Part shown: piece by piece, positions 50,264 through 58,295 of the stretch
Layout: each line of letters begins with the position of its first letter
Position numbering within the stretch: the first letter of the stretch is position 1
Assembly (NCBI GenBank): GCA_964390465.1
Contig: CAYMIJ010000002.1
Location: 62,001 to 126,000 of the forward strand
Length of the DNA: 64,000 nucleotides
Reading direction: 5' to 3'
From: JADZAI01 sp964390465
GTDB lineage: Bacteria; Pseudomonadota; Alphaproteobacteria; Micropepsales; Micropepsaceae
The notes under the pieces: generated by a model
What the model was told of the DNA's origin: nothing
Seen by the model: only the letters and a program-made list of their open reading frames with translations
Database searches by the model: none
Made by a program: the position numbers and the translations under genes

Positions 50264-50835
50264 CTGCCTGGCGCAGACAGGAGCCGTGCAACCTCGGCGC
50301 GGGTTTTTTCACTGTCCCAGGCGGCGGTTCCTTCCAGCCGCGCGACCTCGCGCCCTTCGGCGTCGATCAGGATCGTGGTCGGAAGGGTGCTAATGCGCAG
50401 CGCCCGCATGAGGCGAAAGTCAGGATCGGAGAAGGCTTCAAGCGGTGTCTTGACGATACCTGCCAGGTCTTCTGCTGGATTGAGGGTAGCCCTCTTTCCA
50501 GTCTCCACGAGCACAACCCTTGGATCACCCGGTTTGGCCGTGGCGGCGAAACGATCGAATGACGGCAGTTCCTCCACACAGGGGGCGCACCACTTGGCCC
50601 AGAAGTTCAGAAGGACTGGGCGGCCTCTGAAGGCTTCGAGGGTGATTTCAGCGCCTTTCCCATCAAGAAAGGGGGTGGCAGGCAAGGCGGCAGGCGTTTC
50701 CGCAACGGTAAACCTAGCGTGTTCAAGAATGAGCGGAGATTCACGTTGTCCGCTTCCGCTGGGCATGGTGAATACAAGGAACGCGATGCCGGTAGCCAGA
50801 AGGGCAAGGGCGAGCGCGGCGAGTCTCACGGGCAT
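50260..50835 (-). CDS. TlpA/ResA-type membrane-anchored thioredoxin
   Basis: 191 residues from ATG 50835. An anchor of about 20 residues (VRLAALALALLATGIAFLVF) leads to a periplasmic thioredoxin fold with active site WAKWCAPC, cis-proline in STLPTT and DPDFRLM. It probably reduces cytochrome c or Cu-site cysteines. Its start is 15 bp from that of argH, in the opposite direction. Overlaps the phosphoribosyltransferase end by 4 nt. Confidence 0.85.
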   Translation of the reverse strand: MPVRLAALALALLATGIAFLVFTMPSGSGQRESPLILEHARFTVAETPAALPATPFLDGKGAEITLEAFRGRPVLLNFWAKWCAPCVEELPSFDRFAATAKPGDPRVVLVETGKRATLNPAEDLAGIVKTPLEAFSDPDFRLMRALRISTLPTTILIDAEGREVARLEGTAAWDSEKTRAEVARLLSAPGS

Positions 50836-50850
50836 GGAGGCCTCACAGCA

Positions 50851-52239
50851 GTGAGTGCGAACGATATGTGGGGTGGGCGGTTTGCCGCCGGCCCCGACGA
50901 TGTGATGCAGGCGATCAATGTTTCCATCGGCTTTGATCGCCGCATGGCCAAGCAGGATATTGAGGGATCGCTCGCGCATCTGGGCATGTTGCAAGCCAAG
51001 GGCCTGATTTCAGACGAGGATGCAAGCGCCATCCGTCATGGCCTTGGCGAGATTTCATCAGAAATCCGTGAGGGGCGTTTTCCCTTCCGCACGCAGCATG
51101 AGGACATTCATATGAATGTCGAGGCGCGTCTGGCCGAGCTGATCGGCCCGGCAGCAGGCCGGCTGCACACCGCGCGGTCACGCAATGACCAGGTGGCGAC
51201 TGATTTCCGCCTGTGGGTGCGCGATGCCATGGATGCCGCGCTGGCCCAACTGACCGACCTGATGCGGGCGCTGACGGATAAGGCGCTCAGTCATGCCGAT
51301 GTCGTGATGCCCGGCTTCACGCATATGCAGAGCGCCCAGCCTGTCACCTTCGGCCATCATTGTCTGGCGTTCGTTGAGATGTTCGAGCGTGACCGCGGGC
51401 GTCTGCGCGATGCGCGCAAACGGTCGAACGAAAGTCCGCTCGGTGCAGCGGCACTGGCGGGCACCTCGTTTCCGATCGACCGCGACATGACGGCGCGCGC
51501 GCTTGGGTTCGATGCCCCGATGCGCAATTCGCTCGATGCGGTGTCGGCGCGCGATTTTGCCATGGAGTTTCTGGCGGCGGGTGCGATTCTTGCCGTGCAC
51601 ATGTCGCGTCTGGCCGAGGAGATCGTCGTATGGTCGACCGCGCAGTTCGGCTTCGTGCGCCTCAGCGATCGCTTCTCGACCGGTTCGTCCATCATGCCCC
51701 AGAAGCGCAATCCCGATGCGGCGGAACTAGTGCGCGGGAAGTCAGGCCGTGTGATCGGCGCACTCGTCGCACTCATGACGATGATGAAGGCCCTGCCGCT
51801 TGCCTATGCCAAGGACATGCAGGAAGACAAGGAAACGGTCTTTTCGGCTGCCGACACGCTCAGCCTGTGTCTGGCGGCACTGACCGGCATGGTTGAGGAT
51901 ATGACGGTCAATCCGGCGCGCATGCGCGCGGCTGCAGCGTCCGGCTTTGCAACCGCCACCGATCTGGCGGACTGGCTGGTGGTGCATCTCAAACTGCCGT
52001 TCCGCGAGGCCCATCATGTGACCGGGCGGCTGGTGAAACTTGCCGAGGACAAAGGCATAGACCTGCCGCAGCTTTCGCTCGCCGACATGCAATCGGTCGA
52101 ACCACGCATCACGGTGGGCGCCTTCGATGTGCTCAGCGTCGAGGCATCGGTTGCCAGCCGCACCAGTCTGGGCGGCACCGCCCCACAGAATGTCAGACAG
52201 GAAGCCGAGACATGGCGCACAAGACTTACGCAGCCCTAG
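50851..52239 (+). CDS. argH: Argininosuccinate lyase ArgH
   Basis: 462 residues from GTG 50851, with GGAGG about 10 nt before; ATG 50866 is the alternative. Fumarase-type superfamily with the signature GSSIMPQKRNPD, the early HTARSRNDQVATDFRLW and TPGFTHMQ blocks. Last step of arginine synthesis: argininosuccinate to arginine and fumarate. The last 28 nt overlap lptM. Confidence 0.95.
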   Translation: MSANDMWGGRFAAGPDDVMQAINVSIGFDRRMAKQDIEGSLAHLGMLQAKGLISDEDASAIRHGLGEISSEIREGRFPFRTQHEDIHMNVEARLAELIGPAAGRLHTARSRNDQVATDFRLWVRDAMDAALAQLTDLMRALTDKALSHADVVMPGFTHMQSAQPVTFGHHCLAFVEMFERDRGRLRDARKRSNESPLGAAALAGTSFPIDRDMTARALGFDAPMRNSLDAVSARDFAMEFLAAGAILAVHMSRLAEEIVVWSTAQFGFVRLSDRFSTGSSIMPQKRNPDAAELVRGKSGRVIGALVALMTMMKALPLAYAKDMQEDKETVFSAADTLSLCLAALTGMVEDMTVNPARMRAAAASGFATATDLADWLVVHLKLPFREAHHVTGRLVKLAEDKGIDLPQLSLADMQSVEPRITVGAFDVLSVEASVASRTSLGGTAPQNVRQEAETWRTRLTQP

Positions 52240-52367
52240 TCCTCGCCGCCGTCCTTTGCATCGGGATGGCTGGTTGCGGCCGCAAAGGTCCGCTGGAGGC
52301 ACCCGGCGGTAGCACCGACGTGCGGCCATCGCCTTCCCCCACACCCACGCCAACGCCGGGCCGATGA
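52212..52367 (+). CDS. lptM: LptM-type small lipoprotein
   Basis: 51 residues. Signal peptide with lipobox MAGC (cysteine about residue 21), followed by GRKGPLEAP, the LptM/YifL signature, and a Pro/Ser/Thr-rich disordered tail (PSPSPTPTPTP). In Enterobacteria LptM assists the LPS translocon LptD/LptE. Position between argH and lysA, overlapping both (28 nt and 4 nt), is the conserved context. Confidence 0.88.
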   Translation: MAHKTYAALVLAAVLCIGMAGCGRKGPLEAPGGSTDVRPSPSPTPTPTPGR

Positions 52368-53623
52368 ATCATTTCGAATACAAGAACGGCGTGCTCCACG
52401 CCGAAGATGTGCCGGTGCCTGACATCGCCCGTCAGACGGGCACGCCGGTCTATGTTTATTCAACCGCCACGCTGCTGCGGCATTTTACGGTCTTTCGTGA
52501 GGCTGTCCCGGAAGGGTCACTGATCACCTATGCGGTGAAGGCCAACAGCAATCTGGCTGTCATCCGCACGCTCAGCCATGCCGGGGCGGGTGCGGATGTG
52601 GTCAGCGAGGGCGAATTGCGCCGAGCGCTGGCGGCGGGTGTGCCGCCAGAAAAGATTGTCTTTTCGGGGGTCGGCAAGACGGATGGCGAGCTTCGCTTTG
52701 CCCTTGAGGCTGGTATCACCTCGATCAATGTCGAGGGTGAGCCGGAACTGGAGCGTCTCAGTACGATTGCGTCGGGCATGGGGTGCAAGGCCGCCATTTC
52801 CATCCGCGTCAATCCGGACATCGATGCCAGGACGCACGCCAAGATTTCCACCGGCAAGGGTGAAAACAAGTTTGGTGTGCCGATCGACCGGATGCCGGAC
52901 CTGGCCCGGCGCTGTGCCAGTCTGCCGGGTATCGCGCTGAAGGGCATCGCCGTTCACATCGGCAGCCAGATCACGGATCTCGCGCCGCTGGAGGCCGCCT
53001 TCACGCGGGTGTTAGAGATGATCCGCACCCTGCGCGCCGACGGTCATGCTATCACCCGCGCCGATCTCGGCGGCGGTCTTGGTGTGCCTTATGTGATGAA
53101 TGACCCGCACCCGCCCCTGCCGCATGATTACGGCGCGATGGTGCGCCGTATTTCCGCCGGAATGGATGTACAGCTTGTGTTCGAGCCGGGGCGGCTGATC
53201 GTCGCCAATGCCGGCATACTGGTGTCACGGGTCGTTCAGGTGAAGCACGGTGCCGCGCGCGATTTTCTGGTTCTGGACGCCGGGATGAACGATCTCGTGC
53301 GCCCGGCCATGTATGACGCCCATCACGACATCATTCCCGTTCTGCATACTGATCGCGCCGAAGCGTGTTTTGATGTGGTCGGCCCAGTTTGTGAAACCGG
53401 GGATACATTCGCAAAGAATCGCGTTCTGCCGCGGCTTGAGGCCGATGACCTGGCAGCATTCCTGTCGGCGGGGGCCTATGGCGCCGCGCAGGCGAGCGAA
53501 TACAATTCAAGACCCCTTGTTCCCGAAGTGCTCGTCAACGGCGACTCCTGGCATGTGATCCGCGAGCGCCCAACCTATGAGGAGATGCTGGCGCGTGACC
53601 GCCTTCCAGCCTGGCTCTCCTGA
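52364..53623 (+). CDS. lysA: Diaminopimelate decarboxylase LysA
   Basis: 419 residues. Fold-type III PLP decarboxylase with PLP lysine in YAVKANSN (residue ~58), GGGLGVPY, FEPGRLIV, the catalytic VGPVCETGD and AYGAA...YNSRPLVPEVLV. Final step of lysine synthesis. Starts in the TGA of lptM (ATGA). Confidence 0.95.
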   Translation: MNHFEYKNGVLHAEDVPVPDIARQTGTPVYVYSTATLLRHFTVFREAVPEGSLITYAVKANSNLAVIRTLSHAGAGADVVSEGELRRALAAGVPPEKIVFSGVGKTDGELRFALEAGITSINVEGEPELERLSTIASGMGCKAAISIRVNPDIDARTHAKISTGKGENKFGVPIDRMPDLARRCASLPGIALKGIAVHIGSQITDLAPLEAAFTRVLEMIRTLRADGHAITRADLGGGLGVPYVMNDPHPPLPHDYGAMVRRISAGMDVQLVFEPGRLIVANAGILVSRVVQVKHGAARDFLVLDAGMNDLVRPAMYDAHHDIIPVLHTDRAEACFDVVGPVCETGDTFAKNRVLPRLEADDLAAFLSAGAYGAAQASEYNSRPLVPEVLVNGDSWHVIRERPTYEEMLARDRLPAWLS

Positions 53624-56087
53624 AGAGATGACACGGCATGCACGCCGGGCCGAGCGGCTGATCGCCGCCAGCCGGGCGGTGCTTGGGTGGGAGCGCGTGT
53701 GGTCGGCCAGCTGGCGCGGCCTTACGGCACTGACGCTGGTCCTGGTGCTGGCCCTGTTCGAGGTCTGGAATATCCTGCCGCCGGGCCCACGCATCGTTAC
53801 CCTCAGTTTCGCATTGCTGGGTGTCGCAGTGCTGTTCTGGCGTGACTGGTCGCAGCTTCTGTGGCCGGATCGTGAAGCCGCCATCCGGCGCCTGGAAGAT
53901 GATAACGGGCTGGCGCACCGGCCTTTGAGGGGCGCGGGTGATACGCTGGGGCTTGGCCGTGCGGACGCGCTGACTGAGGCGCTGTGGCGCCGACATCTTG
54001 AGCGTCAGCTCGCTGCCTATTCAGCTCTTGCTCCGGTGCGTGCAGTCTCAGAGCTGCCTGAGTGCGATCCTTACGCCGTGCGCGGCATCGCCGTTCTGGC
54101 ATTGGCAGCGGGGCTCGCCGTTTCAGGGGCTGACGCGCCGCGCCGCATTGCAGCGGCCCTTTCTCCGGAGTCGACTGCAGCGGCTGCCTTGCCTGGTGCA
54201 GATGCCGATGTGTGGGTAACACCGCCATCGTATACCGGCCTGCCGCCGGTCATCCTGTTACAGGCGAAGGCGACCGTTCCACTTGATCCGTCGCGCACAC
54301 TTTCAGTGCCAGCCGGATCACGTGTGACGGTGCGGGTGGGTGGTTCGGGCCGCCCTTCTGTCGAGCGTGGGCCACTGGATGGCAGCGGTTCGCAGCAGCT
54401 GGTTCCGGAAGATGCGCTCGATGGCGCAGCATTCAGCGCCGACTATGATCTCAGCAGCGGCGAGCACCTGAGAATATTCAGCGGCGGCCGCAAGGTTGGC
54501 GATTGGCAGATCGAGGTTCTACCCGATGTTCCGCCCTCCATAACCTTCGATGGTGAGGTCAGCGCCACGGCGCGAGGGGCAACCCGTATTCCCTATAAAG
54601 GCGGTGACGATTACGGCATCACCAGATTGCGCGCTGAACTGCGTCTGCCGCCAGAAAGCCAGGCGGGCGATGACCCAACCGCCGAGCCCGGCCGGCAGGT
54701 GATTACCGCTGATCTGGCCCTTCAGGGCAAGAATGGGAAGGACGTCAAAGGCGCGGGATTTGAAGACCTCATGTCCCACCCCTGGGCTGGTCTAGAGGTC
54801 AGCGTCACTCTGGTTGCCACCGATGGGCTGAAGCAGGACACCGTCAGCGCCGAACAGCGCTTCAAGCTGCCTGAGCGGATTTTCACCGATCCGCTGGCCA
54901 AGGCGCTCATCGAGCAGCGCCGTCAGCTTTCGCATGGACCCGCCGCTGTTCCGGGCGTTGCGGCGTCGCTCGATGCGTTCACCATCGCGCCTGAACTTTT
55001 CAACATGAAAGGTACCGTCTATCTCGCTCTGCGTTCGGCCTATTGGCGCCTGATGCATGCCCAGGTGCGCGCTGATCTGGACGGTGTGCAGGCCCTGTTG
55101 TGGGAGATATCGCTGGCGCTTGAAGACGGCGGCGTCTCGCAGGCGGCCGAGCGCGTGCGCCAGTTGCAGAAAGAGCTTCAGGCAGCCCTGGACCGTGGCG
55201 CATCCGAGGAGGAGATCGCCCGTCTGACCGAGGAATTGCGCAAGGCTGTGCAGGACATGATGCAGGCCATGGATTCGTCCGACATTCCCATGGTCGATGG
55301 CCAGAATATCCCGGTCAGCGATGTCGAGGACATGCTCAAGAAGATCGAGGAACTCGCCAAGACCGGCGCGACCGATGCGGCGCGTGAACTCCTCTCCGAA
55401 CTTCAGGAGATGATGGAAGGCATGAACGGGCCGCCGCCGCCGCCCTCCGAGCGCGAAAAGCAGCTTGCCGCGTCATTGAATGAACTCAACCGGATCATCC
55501 GTGAGGAAGAACAGCTGCGCGACCGCACGATGCGTGAATCCCAGCGCGTGCCGGGTGAAGATCCATCGCCCGAAGACGCAGCGAAAGGTGATCTGGCGGA
55601 TGGACAAGACAGGCTGGAGAAAGAGCTTGCCGCTGTCGAAGCCAAAATGACCAGTAAAGGTGAGGACGGTGAGGGTGAACGTGGCAGCCACAACGCACCG
55701 CCAAACATCGGCGAAGCCCGCACCGCGATGGACAGCGCCGAGCGCAAGCTGCGTGAGGGCGACGAGGCGGCGGCGCTTCCGGATGAGGACGAGGCGATCC
55801 GCAAGCTGAAGGACGCGCGTGAGGAGACCCGGCAGCAGCTTGCTGAGGAACAGAAGAAGCGCGGTATTTCACGCATCATCCGCGGTCCTGGCCGCAAGAT
55901 GGGCACCGATCCTGCGGGGCGTCCGGACAATCGTGGCGACATCGATGACGGCTCAGTTAAAATCCCGACTGAGCGCGAGACGCAGAGGGCGCGTGAAATC
56001 CAGGAAGAGCTGCGCCGTAAGGCGGGCGAAACGGATCTGCCAGAGCAGGAGCGCGACTACCTGGAGCGTCTGCTCGATCTCTTCTGA
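53595..56087 (+). CDS. TIGR02302/DUF4175 family protein
   Basis: 830 residues from GTG 53595, which has GAGGAG about 10 nt upstream; ATG 53628 is an alternative with a weaker site. Two N-terminal spans (LTALTLVLVLALFEVWNIL and IVTLSFALLGVAVLFW) and a third at ~155-170, then beta-rich periplasmic regions and a C-terminal charged half full of E/R/K/Q and coiled coil, ending GETDLPEQERDYLERLLDLF. The family is alphaproteobacterial, neighbours lysA and is of unknown role, possibly envelope. Confidence 0.85.
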   Translation: MTAFQPGSPEEMTRHARRAERLIAASRAVLGWERVWSASWRGLTALTLVLVLALFEVWNILPPGPRIVTLSFALLGVAVLFWRDWSQLLWPDREAAIRRLEDDNGLAHRPLRGAGDTLGLGRADALTEALWRRHLERQLAAYSALAPVRAVSELPECDPYAVRGIAVLALAAGLAVSGADAPRRIAAALSPESTAAAALPGADADVWVTPPSYTGLPPVILLQAKATVPLDPSRTLSVPAGSRVTVRVGGSGRPSVERGPLDGSGSQQLVPEDALDGAAFSADYDLSSGEHLRIFSGGRKVGDWQIEVLPDVPPSITFDGEVSATARGATRIPYKGGDDYGITRLRAELRLPPESQAGDDPTAEPGRQVITADLALQGKNGKDVKGAGFEDLMSHPWAGLEVSVTLVATDGLKQDTVSAEQRFKLPERIFTDPLAKALIEQRRQLSHGPAAVPGVAASLDAFTIAPELFNMKGTVYLALRSAYWRLMHAQVRADLDGVQALLWEISLALEDGGVSQAAERVRQLQKELQAALDRGASEEEIARLTEELRKAVQDMMQAMDSSDIPMVDGQNIPVSDVEDMLKKIEELAKTGATDAARELLSELQEMMEGMNGPPPPPSEREKQLAASLNELNRIIREEEQLRDRTMRESQRVPGEDPSPEDAAKGDLADGQDRLEKELAAVEAKMTSKGEDGEGERGSHNAPPNIGEARTAMDSAERKLREGDEAAALPDEDEAIRKLKDAREETRQQLAEEQKKRGISRIIRGPGRKMGTDPAGRPDNRGDIDDGSVKIPTERETQRAREIQEELRRKAGETDLPEQERDYLERLLDLF

Positions 56088-56090
56088 TTG

Positions 56091-56702
56091 TCAGATCCCG
56101 GCGCCACCTTTGGGGTGCCAGCCATGGCGCCATTCGTTGAACTCGACCACGAATGAAGGGCCTCCATTATCAAAAAACCAAGTATCAACGGCGTAGCGCA
56201 CACCGGTTGCGCGGTCGATAATGGTCGCCGTCGCATGTTCCAGACTGAGTGTGCCGTAGGGCAGACCACGCATCCCCGGTTCACTGACAGTGTGAAATTT
56301 CAGAAAGCCTGATTTCTGCATCATTTGCAGCGCAACGGTCGTGTTTGCTGCCTCAGCATAGCAATCGAGTTGACCTTGCCCTAGATCGAGCGCCAAACCT
56401 GAGCCCCCTACGTCGCCTTGGGTTGCGTCTTTGGGGCCGACAATCTGCTCATATCGGCTCATCACACGGGTGATGCGGACCCGCTCGTCGGCTGCATCAG
56501 TCGTGCCCTGAAAATATGAACCGATCTCGGTCCATTCGGCCGGCGTAAAATATAGAAAAAAAGTGTAACCGCAGCCGAAAGAAGCACAGTGTGCAAACCG
56601 GGTAAGCGGCTGGTTATCCTGTTTCGACGGTGCGATGATGTTGGGTGGCGTGGCACAGGCTGAAAGTGTCGCGCAGCTGAGTATCAGGGCAAGCCATTTC
56701 AT
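56091..56702 (-). CDS. Predicted lipoprotein, unknown family
   Basis: 203 residues from ATG 56702. Signal with lipobox LSAC (cysteine ~16). The mature part includes FGCGYTFFLYFTPAEW, DLGQGQLDCYAEAANTTVALQMM, a block with Gln/Asp/Cys, and WHPKG at the end. The middle resembles transglutaminase-like or papain-like cysteine-protein cores (DCYAEA), but no family is proven. The upstream gene ends 2 nt before this start, so the two form an operon. Confidence 0.6.
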   Translation of the reverse strand: MKWLALILSCATLSACATPPNIIAPSKQDNQPLTRFAHCASFGCGYTFFLYFTPAEWTEIGSYFQGTTDAADERVRITRVMSRYEQIVGPKDATQGDVGGSGLALDLGQGQLDCYAEAANTTVALQMMQKSGFLKFHTVSEPGMRGLPYGTLSLEHATATIIDRATGVRYAVDTWFFDNGGPSFVVEFNEWRHGWHPKGGAGI

Positions 56703-56704
56703 GC

Positions 56705-57253
56705 TCAATCACCCAGCATATTTACGCAATACACATCAGCGGGCGAAATAGGCGTGATGCTGCCGGTTACCAAATCTAATTCTGCCGCGGCCAGAATCCC
56801 GTTTGTGAACGGTTCTTCACCGGGGGTGGTCTTGTTGTCGTAGGGAACGACAGCCACAACCTTGGTGTTGTCAGTGATATGCTGCATGAAGTTCTTTCCA
56901 ATGCCACAATCGTAATGAAACCCAGCTTTGGTTCGATCGGCTGAAAAGCTCATGAATGAGAGGATGGTCCAGCTTGCAGCGCCATCCGCTTCGTTTCCGC
57001 GTAGCTTTTCCAAGGAAATTGCGATGCGATCTTGTTTTGAATAACTGGCAATAGCCAAACGGTTTTCGGCTGCCATCATGCCACCGTCATTGCGCCAATC
57101 TTTTACCTTGAGTTCACCGCCTTCCGGGACGCGTCCTGTATAGGCAATGTCGATCATGTCTGCTTCGTACTGCCAACCCGGCGCAGGAGCGGTGCCCCCT
57201 GACGCCTCAACACAGAGCATGGCGGCCAGAAAAATCACGGATAGGTTTGTCAT
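56705..57253 (-). CDS. Hypothetical secreted protein
   Basis: 182 residues from ATG 57253. Signal peptide (NLSVIFLAAMLCVEASG). A beta-rich mature domain with YEADMIDIAYTG, RIAISLEKLRG, FHYDCGIGKNFMQHI and YCVNMLG. No family recognised. It lies within an operator-like inverted repeat at its start codon (57249-57267) and divergent from a WYL regulator, so it is a likely target of that regulator, together with the lipoprotein downstream. Confidence 0.6.
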   Translation of the reverse strand: MTNLSVIFLAAMLCVEASGGTAPAPGWQYEADMIDIAYTGRVPEGGELKVKDWRNDGGMMAAENRLAIASYSKQDRIAISLEKLRGNEADGAASWTILSFMSFSADRTKAGFHYDCGIGKNFMQHITDNTKVVAVVPYDNKTTPGEEPFTNGILAAAELDLVTGSITPISPADVYCVNMLGD

Positions 57254-57267
57254 GTCGACAACATGAC
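57249..57267. promoter_or_regulatory. Inverted-repeat operator between secreted-protein genes and WYL regulator
   Basis: GTCATGT (57249-57255) and ACATGAC (57261-57267), a perfect 7-bp inverted repeat with 5-bp centre CGACA; a second overlapping palindrome AACATGACATGTT follows (57260-57272). It covers the start codon of the minus-strand gene and lies 38 bp ahead of the regulator ATG. A protein bound here would block both divergent genes. Confidence 0.6.
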
Positions 57268-57304
57268 ATGTTGCCGGAGGTGGAGCAATGTGACAGGGGG
57301 GCAC

Positions 57305-58294
57305 ATGTCGTTCGAGAAAGCTGCGCAGTTGATCGAGCTTGCGACGTTATGTGCGGCGCGGCGGACCGGCGTAACTCTGGAAGAAGTCGCGGTCAGATTT
57401 GGCGTATCGCACCGCACGGCCCAACGCATGACGCGCCAGCTTGAGACGACTTTTCCGGATGCCGAATCGTTCGTTGACGCTCAGAATCGGAAGCGCTGGC
57501 GGTTGCCGTCAGCAGCACTGCGCGATCTCATGACATTGACGCCAGACGAACTGGCCGCTCTGGATTTGGCAGCCGATGGTTTAATCCAGACCGGTCAAGC
57601 TGAGGAAGCTGAGAAACTGCGTCAGCTGAAAGACAAGATTCTTGCGCTTGTTCCGCGCGAGAAAGCACGCCGCTTGGAAACCGATCACGAAGCTCTTTTG
57701 GAGGCCCAGGGGTTTCTTGCCCGGCCTGGCCCACGCCCGCGTGTGACATCTGGGATTACAGAACTTCTATCAGAAGCCATCAAAGCCTGCCGAGTCATAG
57801 AGATTGACTACGAGCCGCGTGGGCGCGCGACGACGAGCCGCCGAGTGCAACCCTACGGCCTGCTTGCCGGCATTCGTCGTTATCTGGTGGTCAAAGCAGA
57901 AGGCAAAGAAGATGGTCTGCCAAGTCTTAGGGCTATTGACCGTATTCGTGCCGTTCGCTTGACCGCAGATTATTTCACGCGTGATGATGGTTTCGACTTG
58001 GCATCTTTCGCGAAACGCTCGTTCGGCGCTTTTCAGAGCCCGGAAGAGTATGGCGAGGTTGTCTGGCGATTCTCACCTGAGGCGGCTGAAACAGCACGCG
58101 ACTTCATTTTTCACCCAGATCAGACAATGGAAACGCAGGATGATGGCTCGCTGGTTGTGCGGTTTCATGCAGCCGGTCATCTGGAAATGGCCTGGCACCT
58201 TTATATGTGGGGAGTCCACGTCGACGTAGTGTCGCCTGAACCTCTGCGGCTGATGGTGGCAGCGCATCGGCCTCGTTGGTCGGTGATGCCCTGA
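57305..58294 (+). CDS. YafY-type HTH/WYL transcriptional regulator
   Basis: 329 residues from ATG 57305, with a G-rich Shine-Dalgarno (GACAGGGGGGCAC) upstream. Winged helix at the N-terminus (ELATLCAARRTGVTLEEVAVRFGVSHRTAQRMTRQLE), then a WYL domain in YEPRGRATTSRRVQPYGLLAGIRRYLVVKAEGKEDG and C-terminal WCX extension. WYL regulators sense nucleic acid or cyclic nucleotide ligands, often near defence or DNA damage genes. Here it faces two unknown secreted proteins and is probably autoregulated through the operator at 57249. Confidence 0.85.
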   Translation: MSFEKAAQLIELATLCAARRTGVTLEEVAVRFGVSHRTAQRMTRQLETTFPDAESFVDAQNRKRWRLPSAALRDLMTLTPDELAALDLAADGLIQTGQAEEAEKLRQLKDKILALVPREKARRLETDHEALLEAQGFLARPGPRPRVTSGITELLSEAIKACRVIEIDYEPRGRATTSRRVQPYGLLAGIRRYLVVKAEGKEDGLPSLRAIDRIRAVRLTADYFTRDDGFDLASFAKRSFGAFQSPEEYGEVVWRFSPEAAETARDFIFHPDQTMETQDDGSLVVRFHAAGHLEMAWHLYMWGVHVDVVSPEPLRLMVAAHRPRWSVMP

Positions 58295-58295
58295 C

